DNA of 64,000 nt from Rhynchopus sp. YZ270_cl-10 (lineage: Eukaryota > Euglenozoa > Diplonemea > Diplonemida > Diplonemidae): NCBI GenBank assembly GCA_964035575.1, contig OZ037899.1, forward strand, positions 682,001 through 746,000. The letters are read 5' to 3'. Within the stretch, counting starts at the first letter, position 1; each line of letters begins with the position of its first letter. The notes beneath the pieces are model-generated. The model was not told where the DNA came from. It saw nothing but the letters and a program-made list of their open reading frames with translations, and searched no databases. The position numbers and the translations under genes are program-made. This document shows positions 20,131-30,701 of the stretch, in pieces.

Positions 20131-20232
20131 GGTTGGGTGTCCACCCACGGTACAGCCGGTCATTGTACCAAAGGTACACACTGTCACCAGAGAGAGGGCT
20201 TTTGTATTTCAAGTCAACCCTTTTTTTTTTTT
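20131..20232 (+). repeat. Extended H3 repeat with two extra hairpins
   Basis: Upstream of the H3 core lie GGTTGGGTGTCCACCCAC (GGGTG/CACCC stem) and GGTACAGCCGGTCATTGTACC-like sequence (GGTACA/TGTACC stem). The same three-part unit is at 45446-45541, where the second stem is GGTACAG/CTGTACC. It ends in a 12-base T run. Confidence 0.65.
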
Positions 20233-20501
20233 GCTTCAGTGTCAGAACCACATTTCTTTGTGGGCCTTTCCCCCCATTTTTCTTATCTTCTGTTGTTGCA
20301 GGGTAGTTGTGCTTTCATCCGGATGGCTGGCATCGTACAGTGGGTCAGTCGGAGGTGCCTGCATTAATAACGACAGTTTTTTTTTTCCTGTTTAGATGTG
20401 TCTACGAGCGACATTTTTCATCAAGTTTTTTTCCCCCTCCTTCTTTCACGTGCCTGTATCCATCATGAGGTGTCCTGCACGTAATCAACCTCACTTTCTT
20501 T

Positions 20502-20543
20502 CAAGGTGGCTAAGTGCGAGAGGCTTTTATTCATCTTGAAGCT
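20502..20543 (+). repeat. Short structured repeat H1
   Basis: AAGGTGGCTAAGTGCGAGAG, GCTTTTATTCATCTTGAAGC; weaker stem. A degenerate H2 piece (CACGTGCC...GTAATCAACCTCAC, 20448-20495) directly precedes it and an H9-like piece is at 20393. Confidence 0.55.
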
Positions 20544-21084
20544 ACATTCTGAAAACAAAATATTTTTATGACATTGATTTTACCAATGTACACGACAACT
20601 GATTTGTACTTGTGTGATTTTAAACGTAGTGTAATGTTTTTTACTTTCAAATTTTGTGTGGATGGCAAGTGCGCGAACCGTGGGCGAGCTGAGCCATGAT
20701 TTACAGGGACCCTGCTACGAAATAATAGTGGCCATTTATGGCTGGGGTATAAATAGGTGTGTGTTCTAGTTTGATCCGTTTGTTATGCGGAACACTTCGA
20801 ATCCCCGCCCTGTGCATGTGCTCGACTAGGCCGCGTTTTTAGCACCTTTCATTTTCATTTGCTTTTATTTTATTTTTCTGAAGAGGAACCCTTGCTTCTA
20901 CTGATGAGATGCTGCCGGGGGTTCAGAGAACGTGGTATAGGAGCAGGCAGCTCGAAACCACAAAGTTTTGTTGTCAGCCCACGGCCTGCTAAGAGGACCC
21001 GTGTTACACAATTAGGGAAAGGTGTACTGGCTGTACCCTGTTTGTTCAGTTGCAAAAAAAAACAAAAAATAAAGACAAAAAAAG

Positions 21085-21140
21085 AGGAGACGACGCTGGT
21101 GGAAAACTCCATCTTTCGATTGAAAAGAATATCTTCATCA
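21085..21140 (+). repeat. Short repeat H6
   Basis: GAGACGACGCTGGTGGAAAA, CTCCATCTTTCGATTGAAAA, GAATATC. Confidence 0.6.
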
Positions 21141-21176
21141 TTTTTTGGGGGTGGTTTTTTGACGAAATGTGATCAA

Positions 21177-21225
21177 AAAGGTGACGAATCACAAGAGGCT
21201 TAAGTTCATCTAAAAAATTTTCGAG
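21177..21225 (+). repeat. Short structured repeat H1
   Basis: AAAGGTGACGAATCACAAGA, GGCTTAAGTTCATC, A/T run; follows H6 by about 40 bp. Confidence 0.55.
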
Positions 21226-21846
21226 ACAGAACCTTATTTTTTTTTCTCTCTCTCCATTTCTAGAACGAGATGTTGTGTCCGCTTTCAAAAAAAAAGGTGA
21301 GACATGCCATCTGTCAAGTTTTTTGATTTACTCTCTTTCCCCCTCCCGTGGAGTGGTGACTTACCTCTTCTTCAATAAGACCAAACATATCATGCCCTAA
21401 ATTAAAAGCTAAAAAACCAATAAAAAATACTGGAACGTAACAATGTTCCAAATTCCCCAAAAAAAATTACAGTTATTTTACGTTCAAAAGTATTGCGTTA
21501 GTATTTTATGGTTTACGGTAATAAGACATACTCCAGCTGGTGTAACGTTGTCGACGTGAGTAAAAGACACAACCTTCGGGCAACATGAGTACTTGAGTAC
21601 AGAACCCACGTTGATGGGGGAGTGCGTTACAGCAAGGTACTATTGTCAACAATCTAGTCACATGCTTGCTGCGCGCCGGGTGAGTAAAACCCCTTTGGGT
21701 GATATTATGTACAGTCCATTTGTCTTTTTTTTTGACTCAGGTGATTGTTGATACAACTAACATAGAGGGTGGTAAACGTTTGATGCGTTCCTTCCCGTGC
21801 TCCCTGTTTTTTTTTTTTGTTTTTGTTTTTGTGATCAAGGTGACTA

Positions 21847-21967
21847 CACCACAGTGAAGTAAATGACTTGGCTTGTGGTTTTCACTTATGATGTTTTACC
21901 GTTGGCTTGCAACAGTGAAACCATTAAGTAAAAAACTACAAACTAAAACATTTACTTCACCGTCGTG
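21847..21967 (+). mobile_element. 121-bp MITE with CACGACGGTGAAGTAAA ends
   Basis: The right end CATTTACTTCACCGTCGTG (21949-21967) is the complement of the left end 21847-21865 with two mismatches. TA flanks both sides. The larger element at 54590-54802 has the same outermost 15 bases, so these are two members of one family. Confidence 0.65.
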
Positions 21968-22051
21968 TAAGCAAACGAAAGACTTGTTGTCGGACCTTAG
22001 CTCTGTTTTTACTGCGCGCTATTCAAGGCTGGCTGTCTATTTATTTTGCAG

Positions 22052-22100
22052 CAAGGTACACTGTCACGAGAGGCTTTGTATTTCAAGTCACACCTATTTC
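22052..22100 (+). repeat. Short structured repeat H3
   Basis: CAAGGTACACTGTCACGAGA, GGCTTTGTATTTCAAGTCAC, then a pyrimidine-rich tract. Confidence 0.65.
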
Positions 22101-22455
22101 CCCCCCCTCCTTTTTTTAGGTGAAACCCATGCAAAGCAACATGGGGCTTTTGGTTCATCTTCTCTTCGTTAACCCTTATTTTTTGATGTGTGCACATTCA
22201 TTCTCAATTTTTCTCTTTTTTTTTTCCCCCTTCTCTCAAAAGGGCCTGAACTTCCCAATGACTGGCCAAGCGCTAATTGTATAATTTTCATTTTTTTTTT
22301 TTTAGATGGGTTTCCCTTCTCCCTATGGGTCTATTCATCTCGAGGTATTCTCTCTTTCCCCACATATTTTAGTTTGTGGCTCTTTTTTACGCTGTTTTCT
22401 TGAAACCTCTCGGGGAGGGGCCACACACAGCACACTTTTCTCACCTGCCCTGTCT

Positions 22456-22505
22456 GAGGTACACTGTTCACGAGAGGGCTTTGTATTTCAAGTCAACTTT
22501 CTCAC
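22456..22505 (+). repeat. Short structured repeat H3
   Basis: GAGGTACACTGTTCACGAGA, GGGCTTTGTATTTCAAGTCA, ACTTTCTC. Confidence 0.65.
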
Positions 22506-22901
22506 ATGCAGACTATGTCCGGGTCCTTGCCTTTTTTGTTCCTCTGTTAGGGGGAACGAAACACGAGACTTGGTTCATCTTACATAATCTCAATACCACA
22601 TCAATTTCTTTTTTATTGATTCCACAACGAGTAATATTATTTACTCAGTAACCAGGACAAAAAACAAACCCCCCCATACATTTTTTTTCCAACCGAGTGA
22701 TTTAGCTCTGGCAAAAGCCCCGACGAGGTAAACGGGAGTTGATTGAGGTGCAAAATCATTGATTTCTATACGTTACCGTGCCTCGAAAAGTCATTGGCCA
22801 GAATAAATTTGGATTTTTTTTCCCCGGATTAATCATCACCCCCTTCTCAATCAGGATGGGGAAATGAATGCGTGCCTGCTCACAGTTTCCCTGTACGCAA
22901 C

Positions 22902-22990
22902 TCCCAAGCGCAACACTGGGGGTTCGATAACCTGCGCGACGTGCCTGCATCTAAAGGCGTTTGCACTATCAACTTCTTTTTTTTTTTTTC
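22902..22990 (+). repeat. Short structured repeat H2
   Basis: TCCCAAGCGCAACACTGGGG, GTTCGATAACCTGCGCGACG, TGCCTGCATCTAAAGGCGTT, TGCACTATCAACTTC, T run. Full-length like 16675 but with a disturbed first stem. Confidence 0.6.
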
Positions 22991-23126
22991 TCTTTTTTCT
23001 TTTTTTTTTGGAGATTTTTTCGAAGCACGGCATTGTGAAAAGCCTGCTTTATGTTTGGTTTCGGGTGACCGTGTACATTATCATTGTAACCTGGACTATT
23101 TTGTTGGATTTAGTTGGACTTTTTGT

Positions 23127-23175
23127 TGTAAAGATGTGTTTGCACATTCATCTTCAAATTTTCTTTTTTGTTATT
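23127..23175 (+). repeat. Short structured repeat H9
   Basis: AAAGATGTGTTTGCACATTC, ATCTTCAAATTTTC, T run. Shortest and clearest H9: GTGT(TTG)CACA stem directly before TTCATCTT. Confidence 0.55.
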
Positions 23176-23340
23176 AGCTGCCTTTTTTTTTGGGGAAGTG
23201 AAGGAAAGGGGAATGTTTCCGCACATAATAAGGCCTATGGGCCTTTGAGGAGCGATGCAACACTTTCAAGAAAAGAAAAAAAAAATTCTGGATGCAGGGG
23301 ACCACATGGTTTTCGGGTCTACCCCCTTCCTCTCAAAAAA

Positions 23341-23461
23341 CAGTGAAGATTGCACAAACTGTGGCAACACCAGAGGCAGAACCAGAGGCAAACTGCACTA
23401 CTCCAACAATTTCAGGCACTCCGCTAGGTACTAAAGTTCTGTTGATTGTCAACAGAACTTT
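23341..23461 (+). repeat. H4 repeat followed by a 13-bp perfect hairpin
   Basis: H4 occupies 23341-23412 and lacks its A tail. AAAGTTCTGTTGA (23433-23445) pairs with TCAACAGAACTTT (23449-23461) across TTG. A 23-base stretch starting at 23424 recurs in reverse orientation at 53248-53270. Confidence 0.65.
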
Positions 23462-23606
23462 TTGAAAATGGGGAAAAAAAGAAAAAAAAAAAAAGTTCTG
23501 CTAAGTGGTTCAGACCCGTTCTACCTGTCAAAAAAGCTCAGGAGAAGAAGATATGGAGAGGTGAGTGCTCAAACGTCCCAAAAAAGTCAAAATCGGGCGT
23601 TGGTAA

Positions 23607-23655
23607 AAAAAAAAGTTGCGTACCGTGCGCCTGCGGCGCAAGCATGTACCCCACC
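23607..23655 (+). repeat. GC-rich repeat H10
   Basis: GTTGCGTACCGTGCGCCTGC, GGCGCAAGC. Repeated at 50375-50430 and, inverted, at 36195-36245; GCGCC/GGCGC makes a tight hairpin. Each copy is next to a purine or A run. Confidence 0.6.
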
Positions 23656-23802
23656 AACGTGGACCATCAACAGAATATTTTCAAAATCGGAAATCCTAGC
23701 GGAGAGCCTGAACAATTTATCAAAAAAAAAAAAAAAAAAAGAAAACAACAACAACTTCATTCAAACACCCTCTCCCCTTCTCCAGTGTTCTGGCGGCGCA
23801 CC

Positions 23803-23846
23803 AAAGGTACACTGTCAGGAGGGCTTCGTATTTCAAGTCATATTTC
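23803..23846 (+). repeat. Short structured repeat H3
   Basis: AAAGGTACACTGTCAGGAGG, GCTTCGTATTTCAAGTCATA. Confidence 0.6.
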
Positions 23847-24350
23847 TTTGTGCGTGTCGATTTTTTTTTATATCGAAGGTTTGTGCGTATAGGTAAACCC
23901 TCTGTTTGTATCATAGGGCGTAGGCATCCAAAGGATGTGTGCTCCGCTCGGATTTCGTTTTTTTTCATTTTTTGTGTGATGCGTGAGTCTGGACTCTTAT
24001 TCGTTTTGTAGGTGTGAAGCACAAAAAGGGGCTTTGTACTATTTTACAAACTTCTCTGGTGTCGCTGAATCAGGGGGGTGCAAAAAAAAAATCCGAGAGG
24101 TGCGAATCACCCCCCTTCAGCCGCACCAATTATTTTCTTTTTGGAGGGGGGAAAGGGGGGGGAGGAAAGATACCACAAAAATGTGGTTTTTTGAAAAGAA
24201 GAAAAAGTTAGTAGTCAGTGACGCGGTTACCGAAGCATGACCAAATGGTTAGCGTTGGTCATAGTGAGGGAGAATACACAACTTTTCTGCGCAACAGAAG
24301 CCACCAACCCTGTTGGGCAATGAATGTGATTGCTCTATTAATTAAAACAA

Positions 24351-24400
24351 GATTAAGAACGAGAGGCTGAAGTTCATGTTACAAACCTTATTTTTTTTTT
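24351..24400 (+). repeat. Short structured repeat H1
   Basis: GATTAAGAACGAGAGGCTGA, AGTTCATGTTACAAACC, T run; its 5' half has decayed. Confidence 0.5.
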
Positions 24401-24914
24401 CAGTTTTTTTCCGAAAATACATTTGTGTATTTTCTTTTCGTGTTTTTTAAAAAATAAAGATTGGACGGATCTGAATAGAACGTCCTAGTACTTTCGCTTC
24501 TTTGATTTTGAAAGTATATGAAACTAATTTAATGTGGATGCAGAACCGACTTCATCCACATACCCTCCCTTCTCTCACACCCCCACTGCCCCTTCGAATA
24601 TGTTGAACAAAAAAAGGCACAACTTTTTAAATTTTATACCATATTGGTGCTTTCGGAAGTCGGTCAACGACCTGTCAATATCAAGGGGGGTGTGTATAGA
24701 GTCCCTGTGTGTCAGCGACCTGTCAACATCGACCCCTCCCGGAGCACCACATATTCTAAAAAAATTCCCCTTTTATTTAACCTAACACACACATTCCCCC
24801 AACCCAGCATAATACACACTACGACTCATCAAAAAAAATCACCCACATGACGCCCTAAGCACAGAGGCGAAAAGGGGGTCCTGAACTTTTTCTCCCCTTA
24901 TTCAATCCCCCTCC

Positions 24915-24997
24915 CTTATTTCAGCCTCTTTTTTCTTTTTTCTTCCTCAACGCTGGACAAAAAACCATCTTTCTTTAATCATTTCCCCTCTTTTTAG
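24915..24997 (+). promoter_or_regulatory. Probable 3' splice (trans-splice) acceptor
   Basis: Pyrimidine tracts at 24893-24950 and 24969-24995 lead to TTTTTAG, three bases before the ATG at 25001. No upstream coding exon is seen. Confidence 0.45.
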
Positions 24998-25000
24998 AAG

Positions 25001-28000
25001 ATGCCTGCACCACGAGGTCTTATCGTACTCGATGATAGCACTAACCCTGAGGACCGGGGAGTATTATCGCCATCTTCTCGGGGCAGATCTGCGTTTACCC
25101 CACTTGGGAGAGGTCATTCGGAACCCCCTTTGGCACGAGAAGGAGGTTCATCTGATGCTTATGTACAGGCCCTGCAGTCCGGAGGGTCGCAAGGTGGGGT
25201 GAAGGGAGGAGGTGGAGGGGCGGGTGTATCCCGAAATGCATCGAAACGTTCACATACCTCAACCCTTCGTACTGCTGTTTCGTACGATCCTTATGCGGCT
25301 ACTCTACGGTCGGGGACTTCGCAGATTTCTGTCGAGGAGGTACGTAGCAGAAGACCGTCTACAAAGCCAAAAAAGGGTGAAGAATCAGCAAAGCCAATAC
25401 CAACAAAGACAATGCAAAAAAGAGCGAGTGGATTTCCATTAGCAGATTTGAAGACAATTTTGAGGGCACAACAAGAGATGCAGACGGATCTTAATGAGAA
25501 GGAGGTGCAGATTCATCGTACCGATGAGGGGGAAGGTGGAGCTCATGTTGGGTCGATTCGGGCAAAGGATACTCAAGATGGTGAAATCCGCCCAAAACAC
25601 CTTAGTTCTGTAAGAAAAAGCACGCTACGCAAGGAAGACCTGGAGGATTCACCGCCTGCCTTATATTCGCAAAGAGAACCTTGGGATTTCTCGGATTTTG
25701 CGACACCAACCAAAGGCGTTTCCAGCCCCATAACACCAGGACGCAGTTTGAAAGCGGAGCCTTCTCCTACGTATGTGTTCACCGTTACCGATTCTGGACG
25801 AAAAATAGAGTTTGACACCCACGGAGTTCCTCTCAAAAACGATGCCGCGTATAACAACTGGGCAGGGTCGTTGTATTATGATCGAGACCCGAAAGATCTT
25901 TTTAAGACAATGGATGAGTACAACCTTACAGCTTTTGCAAAAAAACAGCGAATGGTTGAAGAGAGACGGAAACAAAAGGAAAAGGAGAAGCAAGATGAGA
26001 TGGCGGAGTGTACGTTCAACCCGAAGGCAGCGATAGCGAGGGAACGCAAGAAGAATGGGGCGAAACCTATTAAGCGTGAGGAGAAGGAGAAGGAGAAGAA
26101 GGTGCCAGAAGGGGTAGACTCGCCTAAGGTTGAAAAAGATGACGACGATGCAGAAAAAGAAACTGTACCAACCGAGGCACAAACAGAGCTAGACGCTGCA
26201 GAAAAGGAGATTGAAGGGGGGGAGGAGGAGGAGGAGGGCAAAAACACCGTTACTGAAAAACCTCAACTCCACAACCTACTTGTCGCAGAAGATGATGAAG
26301 ATGATGACGACTTTCTTTCAAATGCATCAGATTCAATCAAAGCCAAATCCCACCATTCCGCTTCCACTGAACGTCTTGACACCCCAGAACCACCCCAAGC
26401 TCCTCCTGTTTCTCAAATTGAAAAAAAGGTGGAAGAAGTGGAGGAAGAAGAAGAGGAAGAGATGTCACTCAGCTTGGAGTCGCAATTCGCAGAGAAAGCG
26501 TTGCCGTACTATGGTCTGTGGGTTGGGAGTGTGAAGAAAACGTATTTCTTTGCAAAATTTGGGGGGAAGGTGATGGTGTTGTGGTTGAAGGCGATGGGGT
26601 GGGGGGTGGTTGTGAAGCCGACCGCTGCGATATATTATTTGGGGCTGAAGGTTCGGCAACGAAAACGGAATCGCAACGACGACGCCGACGACAGCTCCTC
26701 CGACAGCGATGACGATGACAGCAAAGGCACGTCCCTCCTCTCCCTCGGTGTCGCCTTCTTCATCTATCTCATCTTCTTCGTTCTTCCGACAGTTCTTCTC
26801 TATATACCCGACCTCTCCTCTGAAGCGCATGACGCAGCATTTGGCATTTTTTCCGCATTTTTTTGCATTTTTCTTCTCGTAAACATCATTCTTGACGAAC
26901 GCCACCCCTTTGGGTTCCGATTCGATTCGTTTCATCTCGCGAATTTTCAAGATGGGACCGAAAATCTGAAAACTAAGAAAAAATCTAAAAAATCTAAGAA
27001 AAGGAAGGAGGGGGATGATGATGATGATGACGATGATACCAGCACCTCCTCTTCCGCTTCCGCTTCCCCACCTTCTCCGGAAGTTGCAAGCACTTCGGGG
27101 GGAGAATGTATCAGTTTTCTTGATGTTGTGTTCGCAGCGTTGGACGGATTGTTTTTGATGTTGATGTGTTTCTTACCGGAGTTGGATCAAAACGATGCAG
27201 CGGATTCTGCCATTCTTGCGACCATCAACGAAGCCATATCAGACTATAGCGTGCAAGGTGCTGACTACGCGAATCTTAGTGGTACGGTAAGGCTTGCGAC
27301 TGCGGTGGAGGATTCATCGTTGGTACACAGCTCCTTTTGGATGAAGGATGCAGCGGAAGCGATGTTCTTTATGTTCTCCCCATTGCAGGTTGGACAGGTA
27401 TTGGTGTCAATTATATGCTTGATTTGCATTGCATTTATCAATTATAAGGCTTATGTGAAGGTCCATCTCATTTACCTTTGCGCTGATGGAGAAGAACGAG
27501 AGGAATTTAATGAAAAGCGGGAGTCAAAAGGGTTTTTTGAGGCGTACGATGAGGTTGTGGTACGTTCTGAAGGGGAGTGGGCGTTGGAGAAGGAGATCTG
27601 TTACAAAGATGGGGGAGGTGGAGGAGGGAGTCTGGTACACTATAATATGAGGCATGTGGAACAGCAGATTTTTCTTCGAATCTGGCTTCTCATTTTGTCT
27701 GTCCGTCTGATGGTTGGAAATTCAATGTGTACTGGAGGCACGCAGTACTCTCACGAAGCTCTGCTCTCCTTTCTATCGACGCTCAACACCCAGCCCTTCG
27801 TTGCCAACACCACCGCCGCATTTGCAACCACAACCACAACCGTTCATTATACAGACTCTGATACCGAATGCTATGACATCATCCATGGGGCGCTCGGGGT
27901 ATTATCGTCTTTGATTGTCATTTCTTATGTCGGCTTTTCGGCGTTTTTCTTTAGAAAGAAGGATGGCATTCGAGGTGCAGTGGTTATCACTACAGTGATC

Positions 28001-29035
28001 ATCGCAACGAAGCTTCACGATAGCTCTGCAAAGGGAGTCGTTCATGGTGTACTATGCATATGCGCTATTGTCCTTATGTGTGTTGCACTCTTTTGCACCG
28101 TTATGCCACCGAATTCAACGGTAAACCCAAATGGACGTTACACCTTCCGAAGGACAGCTAAATTAGAGTTTGTATGGGCGTTTAGTATGCTCCTCTCCTG
28201 CTTTGCCTCGATTCTTGTCTCGCACACCAACCAACCTGATGTCGCCACCGCTCTTCTCTCCGTTGCTTTTGTGCTTCCCATTATCTACTCTGTCTTGGTC
28301 TACCGAGCGACCTTTTCCTCAAAAAAGCATCTTCCGTACTCAAATTCAGCGGTATCCATGATTGGTGATGGGGTTCGATCTCCGAGAGATCCGAGGGAGA
28401 AAAAAGCTGGGAGGAGTAGTAGACCTAAAACGGCGTCGAAGGCGTCAGGCTCCCCAGGGTCGCCTCCGATGGGGCAGCCGAAGTCGATGGTACCGCCTAC
28501 AGAAGACCGTGCGCGGAGTGCGAGGAAGAGGAAAGGAGGGGAAAGTAGGCGGCATTCGTCCCCGCAACGCAACGGACGGTACAAAGGCACCCCGCAGACA
28601 GTCCCCTTGCAGGCGCAGGGGAGCAATCCGAACCCGCTCGCAGAGGTGGGGATGTCTCCTCAGAGGGGCCGCCCGCCGTTGCCCCCGGTGCAGAGGACGT
28701 ATAGTAAGTCTCCGTCACAGCCTTCGTTGGCGCAGGGTGGGGGTGGTGGTGGTGGTCAGCAACCTGCCGTTTCCCCTGCCCACTCCTCGCAGTCGGTGTA
28801 TATAAGCGAGGCAGGGAAGTCGCCTCTGGCGCAGTTCACTCCGTCAGGGGGGGCCAGGGGTGGAGGAGGAGGAGGAGGTGCTGCGCCATTTATGTTGGAT
28901 GCTTCGCCGAGTCCTGTGCGGGGTGGAGGGGGTGGAGGTGGAGGGCGTGGAGCGAAACGCAAGCCTGTAAAACGTCCACGAATTCCGCGTCTCGGGGAAC
29001 CACAAATGGTGAACCTCCCGCCCTCGAAAAGATAG
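25001..29035 (+). CDS. Large multi-pass membrane protein, unknown family
   Basis: 1344 residues, single exon. The N-terminal 500 residues are hydrophilic: Ser/Gly-rich, then a region around 275-345 with YYDRDPKDLFKTMDEYNL and CTFNPK (a motif seen in many cytoskeletal and flagellar proteins of protists), then a strongly acidic and Lys-rich stretch (about 350-500). About nine or ten hydrophobic spans follow between 577 and 1101 (near 577-605, 610-632, 703-727, 796-818, 890-907, 964-984, 993-1036, 1057-1073, 1081-1101), interrupted by acidic Asp/Ser loops. The C-terminal 240 residues are Pro/Gly/Ser-rich and basic, with several poly-Gly runs, ending in KPVKRPRIPRLGEP. I recognise no transporter or channel signature. 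The start is the first ATG after the pyrimidine/AG acceptor. The coding call is firm, the function open. Confidence 0.85.
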   Translation: MPAPRGLIVLDDSTNPEDRGVLSPSSRGRSAFTPLGRGHSEPPLAREGGSSDAYVQALQSGGSQGGVKGGGGGAGVSRNASKRSHTSTLRTAVSYDPYAATLRSGTSQISVEEVRSRRPSTKPKKGEESAKPIPTKTMQKRASGFPLADLKTILRAQQEMQTDLNEKEVQIHRTDEGEGGAHVGSIRAKDTQDGEIRPKHLSSVRKSTLRKEDLEDSPPALYSQREPWDFSDFATPTKGVSSPITPGRSLKAEPSPTYVFTVTDSGRKIEFDTHGVPLKNDAAYNNWAGSLYYDRDPKDLFKTMDEYNLTAFAKKQRMVEERRKQKEKEKQDEMAECTFNPKAAIARERKKNGAKPIKREEKEKEKKVPEGVDSPKVEKDDDDAEKETVPTEAQTELDAAEKEIEGGEEEEEGKNTVTEKPQLHNLLVAEDDEDDDDFLSNASDSIKAKSHHSASTERLDTPEPPQAPPVSQIEKKVEEVEEEEEEEMSLSLESQFAEKALPYYGLWVGSVKKTYFFAKFGGKVMVLWLKAMGWGVVVKPTAAIYYLGLKVRQRKRNRNDDADDSSSDSDDDDSKGTSLLSLGVAFFIYLIFFVLPTVLLYIPDLSSEAHDAAFGIFSAFFCIFLLVNIILDERHPFGFRFDSFHLANFQDGTENLKTKKKSKKSKKRKEGDDDDDDDDTSTSSSASASPPSPEVASTSGGECISFLDVVFAALDGLFLMLMCFLPELDQNDAADSAILATINEAISDYSVQGADYANLSGTVRLATAVEDSSLVHSSFWMKDAAEAMFFMFSPLQVGQVLVSIICLICIAFINYKAYVKVHLIYLCADGEEREEFNEKRESKGFFEAYDEVVVRSEGEWALEKEICYKDGGGGGGSLVHYNMRHVEQQIFLRIWLLILSVRLMVGNSMCTGGTQYSHEALLSFLSTLNTQPFVANTTAAFATTTTTVHYTDSDTECYDIIHGALGVLSSLIVISYVGFSAFFFRKKDGIRGAVVITTVIIATKLHDSSAKGVVHGVLCICAIVLMCVALFCTVMPPNSTVNPNGRYTFRRTAKLEFVWAFSMLLSCFASILVSHTNQPDVATALLSVAFVLPIIYSVLVYRATFSSKKHLPYSNSAVSMIGDGVRSPRDPREKKAGRSSRPKTASKASGSPGSPPMGQPKSMVPPTEDRARSARKRKGGESRRHSSPQRNGRYKGTPQTVPLQAQGSNPNPLAEVGMSPQRGRPPLPPVQRTYSKSPSQPSLAQGGGGGGGQQPAVSPAHSSQSVYISEAGKSPLAQFTPSGGARGGGGGGGAAPFMLDASPSPVRGGGGGGGGRGAKRKPVKRPRIPRLGEPQMVNLPPSKR

Positions 29036-29130
29036 GGGGTGCTTGAGAGGGTAACGTCTCTATAGGTGAGGTGTCTTAGGGGGGTTTTTTTGAAATAGAA
29101 AATAATGGATAAAAGTGGAGGGGTGTGTTT

Positions 29131-29177
29131 GAGGTGTCTAAGCGGAGAGGTTTAGGGTTCTTTTCAAAACTTTTTTG
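29131..29177 (+). repeat. Short structured repeat H1
   Basis: GAGGTGTCTAAGCGGAGAGG, TTTAGGGTTCTTTTCAAAAC, T run; lies about 95 bp after the stop codon of the gene at 25001. Confidence 0.5.
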
Positions 29178-29956
29178 TTGTCGTTTGTTTTGTCCTCGTA
29201 ACCCTAGTGGAAGGGTTTGCAGGGATGGGGTTCGTGTTTTGGTGATGAAAAGCAATGAGAAGAGTAGGATTGTCTTGCCAAAAAGAAAAAATTCTTGTTT
29301 TCGGTTCTAGAACGAACCGCCAAAGGATCATCAGACTTCATTTTTCATAACCATTGTCAGATGTCATTTCCCCCCCTTTTTTGAGAAGTATCCAAATCTC
29401 ACGCGAGGCTTAGGTTTCATATCACACGATGTACTCAAGACATTACGGGTGTCATGACGTAGTCATGACGAGGTAGCGACGTATTTTCACCCCGTTTTTG
29501 ACCCTGTCACCCATCACGTAATGTTACGATTCCAACGTGCACCAAGCCGTCTTTTTCCTCCTCTTCCCCCCGTTCGGACAGCGCAAGCAGAAGGGGGTGT
29601 GAATCACTATTTTGTTTTCGTATACTTATATTTTTTTTTCAAACCAGTTTCTTGTTTTCCAGCACTCCTGGCAAACGAAACTTAGACCAAACCTAGACCT
29701 TTTAAGTTTTTTTCTTTTTTATATTTTAATATTCTTCTTCTCTATGTTGTTCCACGTGCCCTATGTTCGTTCCTGTAGAGGACAACTGATCTTCTTCTTT
29801 TTTTGGGCAGAATTAGCCATAATACCCACATTACTAATGTCCATTTGAGAGTAATATCTATGTGTATCATCGCAAATGGGTGCCGTAAACGTAAAATATT
29901 TTACGTTTACAGTATTAGTACGGGTAATATAGGAATTACCCTTTCTTTTTTTTTTT

Positions 29957-30013
29957 GCGGAGTGTCAGTGCCTGCGTCCCGGCGTTTTGCACTATTAACT
30001 TCACTTTTTTTTT
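29957..30013 (+). repeat. Short structured repeat H2
   Basis: GCGGAGTGTCAGTGCCTGCG, TCCCGGCGTTTTGCACTATT, AACTTCAC, T run. Confidence 0.6.
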
Positions 30014-30389
30014 GCACATGGACACACCAACTTCGCTTTGTTACAACAGATGGGTTTTTACCAACTCCCCAATCCCCATGCTGGCTGTGTTTGTATTTTG
30101 CCTTCGGAATCCATTACAATGCATGTAGTGGTTTTTTTTTGATGAATTTCTGATAGCACACAAAGATGCATCAAGACGCTGCCAGCATACGCACGCCCCC
30201 CGACTATACCCCTTCTTTTTTGTAGTAGAATCTGCCTGTTATATTTGGTTAGTTACCCTCCCGCCTCAGTCCCTTCATTTTTTTTTTTTTTTTGTGTTGT
30301 TATACAGTGTGTGCGAACGGAAAACACAAAAGAAATGCGATGTTCTCCCCCCAGCAACTCAATTATCTTTGCATTTTTTTTTATACTCA

Positions 30390-30448
30390 GACGAGACGCT
30401 GAGTGGACAAAAACCTTCCATCTTTCGATTGAAAATAGTATCGTAACC
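30390..30448 (+). repeat. Short repeat H6
   Basis: GACGAGACGCTGAGTGGACA, AAAACC, TTCCATCTTTCGATTGAAAA, TAGTATC. Confidence 0.6.
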
Positions 30449-30669
30449 ATTTACTCAGGGGTTGTGCTCCATTATAGCCTCTCACACACTGCCGAAACCG
30501 GCAGAGGACCCCCAACCCTACATCAGGATTCATGTCATCTACACACCAACCCACCCACCTCCAGACCCTACACACAAAACTGCCTCTCTCCCCCCCGGTT
30601 TTGATATACACCGTTTTGCTCCTTCACAGCTTCTTTTTTTTTTTTGAATGCAACGACGCTGACGGTCAT

Positions 30670-30701
30670 CCCCCCCTTTTTTTCTCTAAGGGGCTTGTAA
30701 G
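30670..30701 (+). promoter_or_regulatory. Probable 3' splice (trans-splice) acceptor
   Basis: CCCCCCTTTTTTTCTCTAAG followed by GGGCTTGTAAG directly before the ATG at 30702. Two AG dinucleotides are possible acceptors. Confidence 0.4.

Larger units (their letters stand above)
19919..24914. other. Gene-poor stretch of short repeats
   Basis: No gene supported on either strand. A TATAAATAG string at 20745 is preceded by a stretch less AT-rich than its surroundings (20660-20760). The rest is homopolymers and the repeats listed separately. Frames such as 22864-23346 and 23446-23892 are made of H2, H3, H4 and poly-A/T sequence and are not genes. Confidence 0.6.
29036..30670. other. Intergenic, short repeats only
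   Basis: Contains H1, H2 and H6 copies listed separately, a degraded H1 (GCGAGGCTTAGGTTTCAT, 29403) and a GTAAACGTAAAATATTTTACGTTTAC palindrome at about 29884-29910. No gene supported. Confidence 0.6.
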
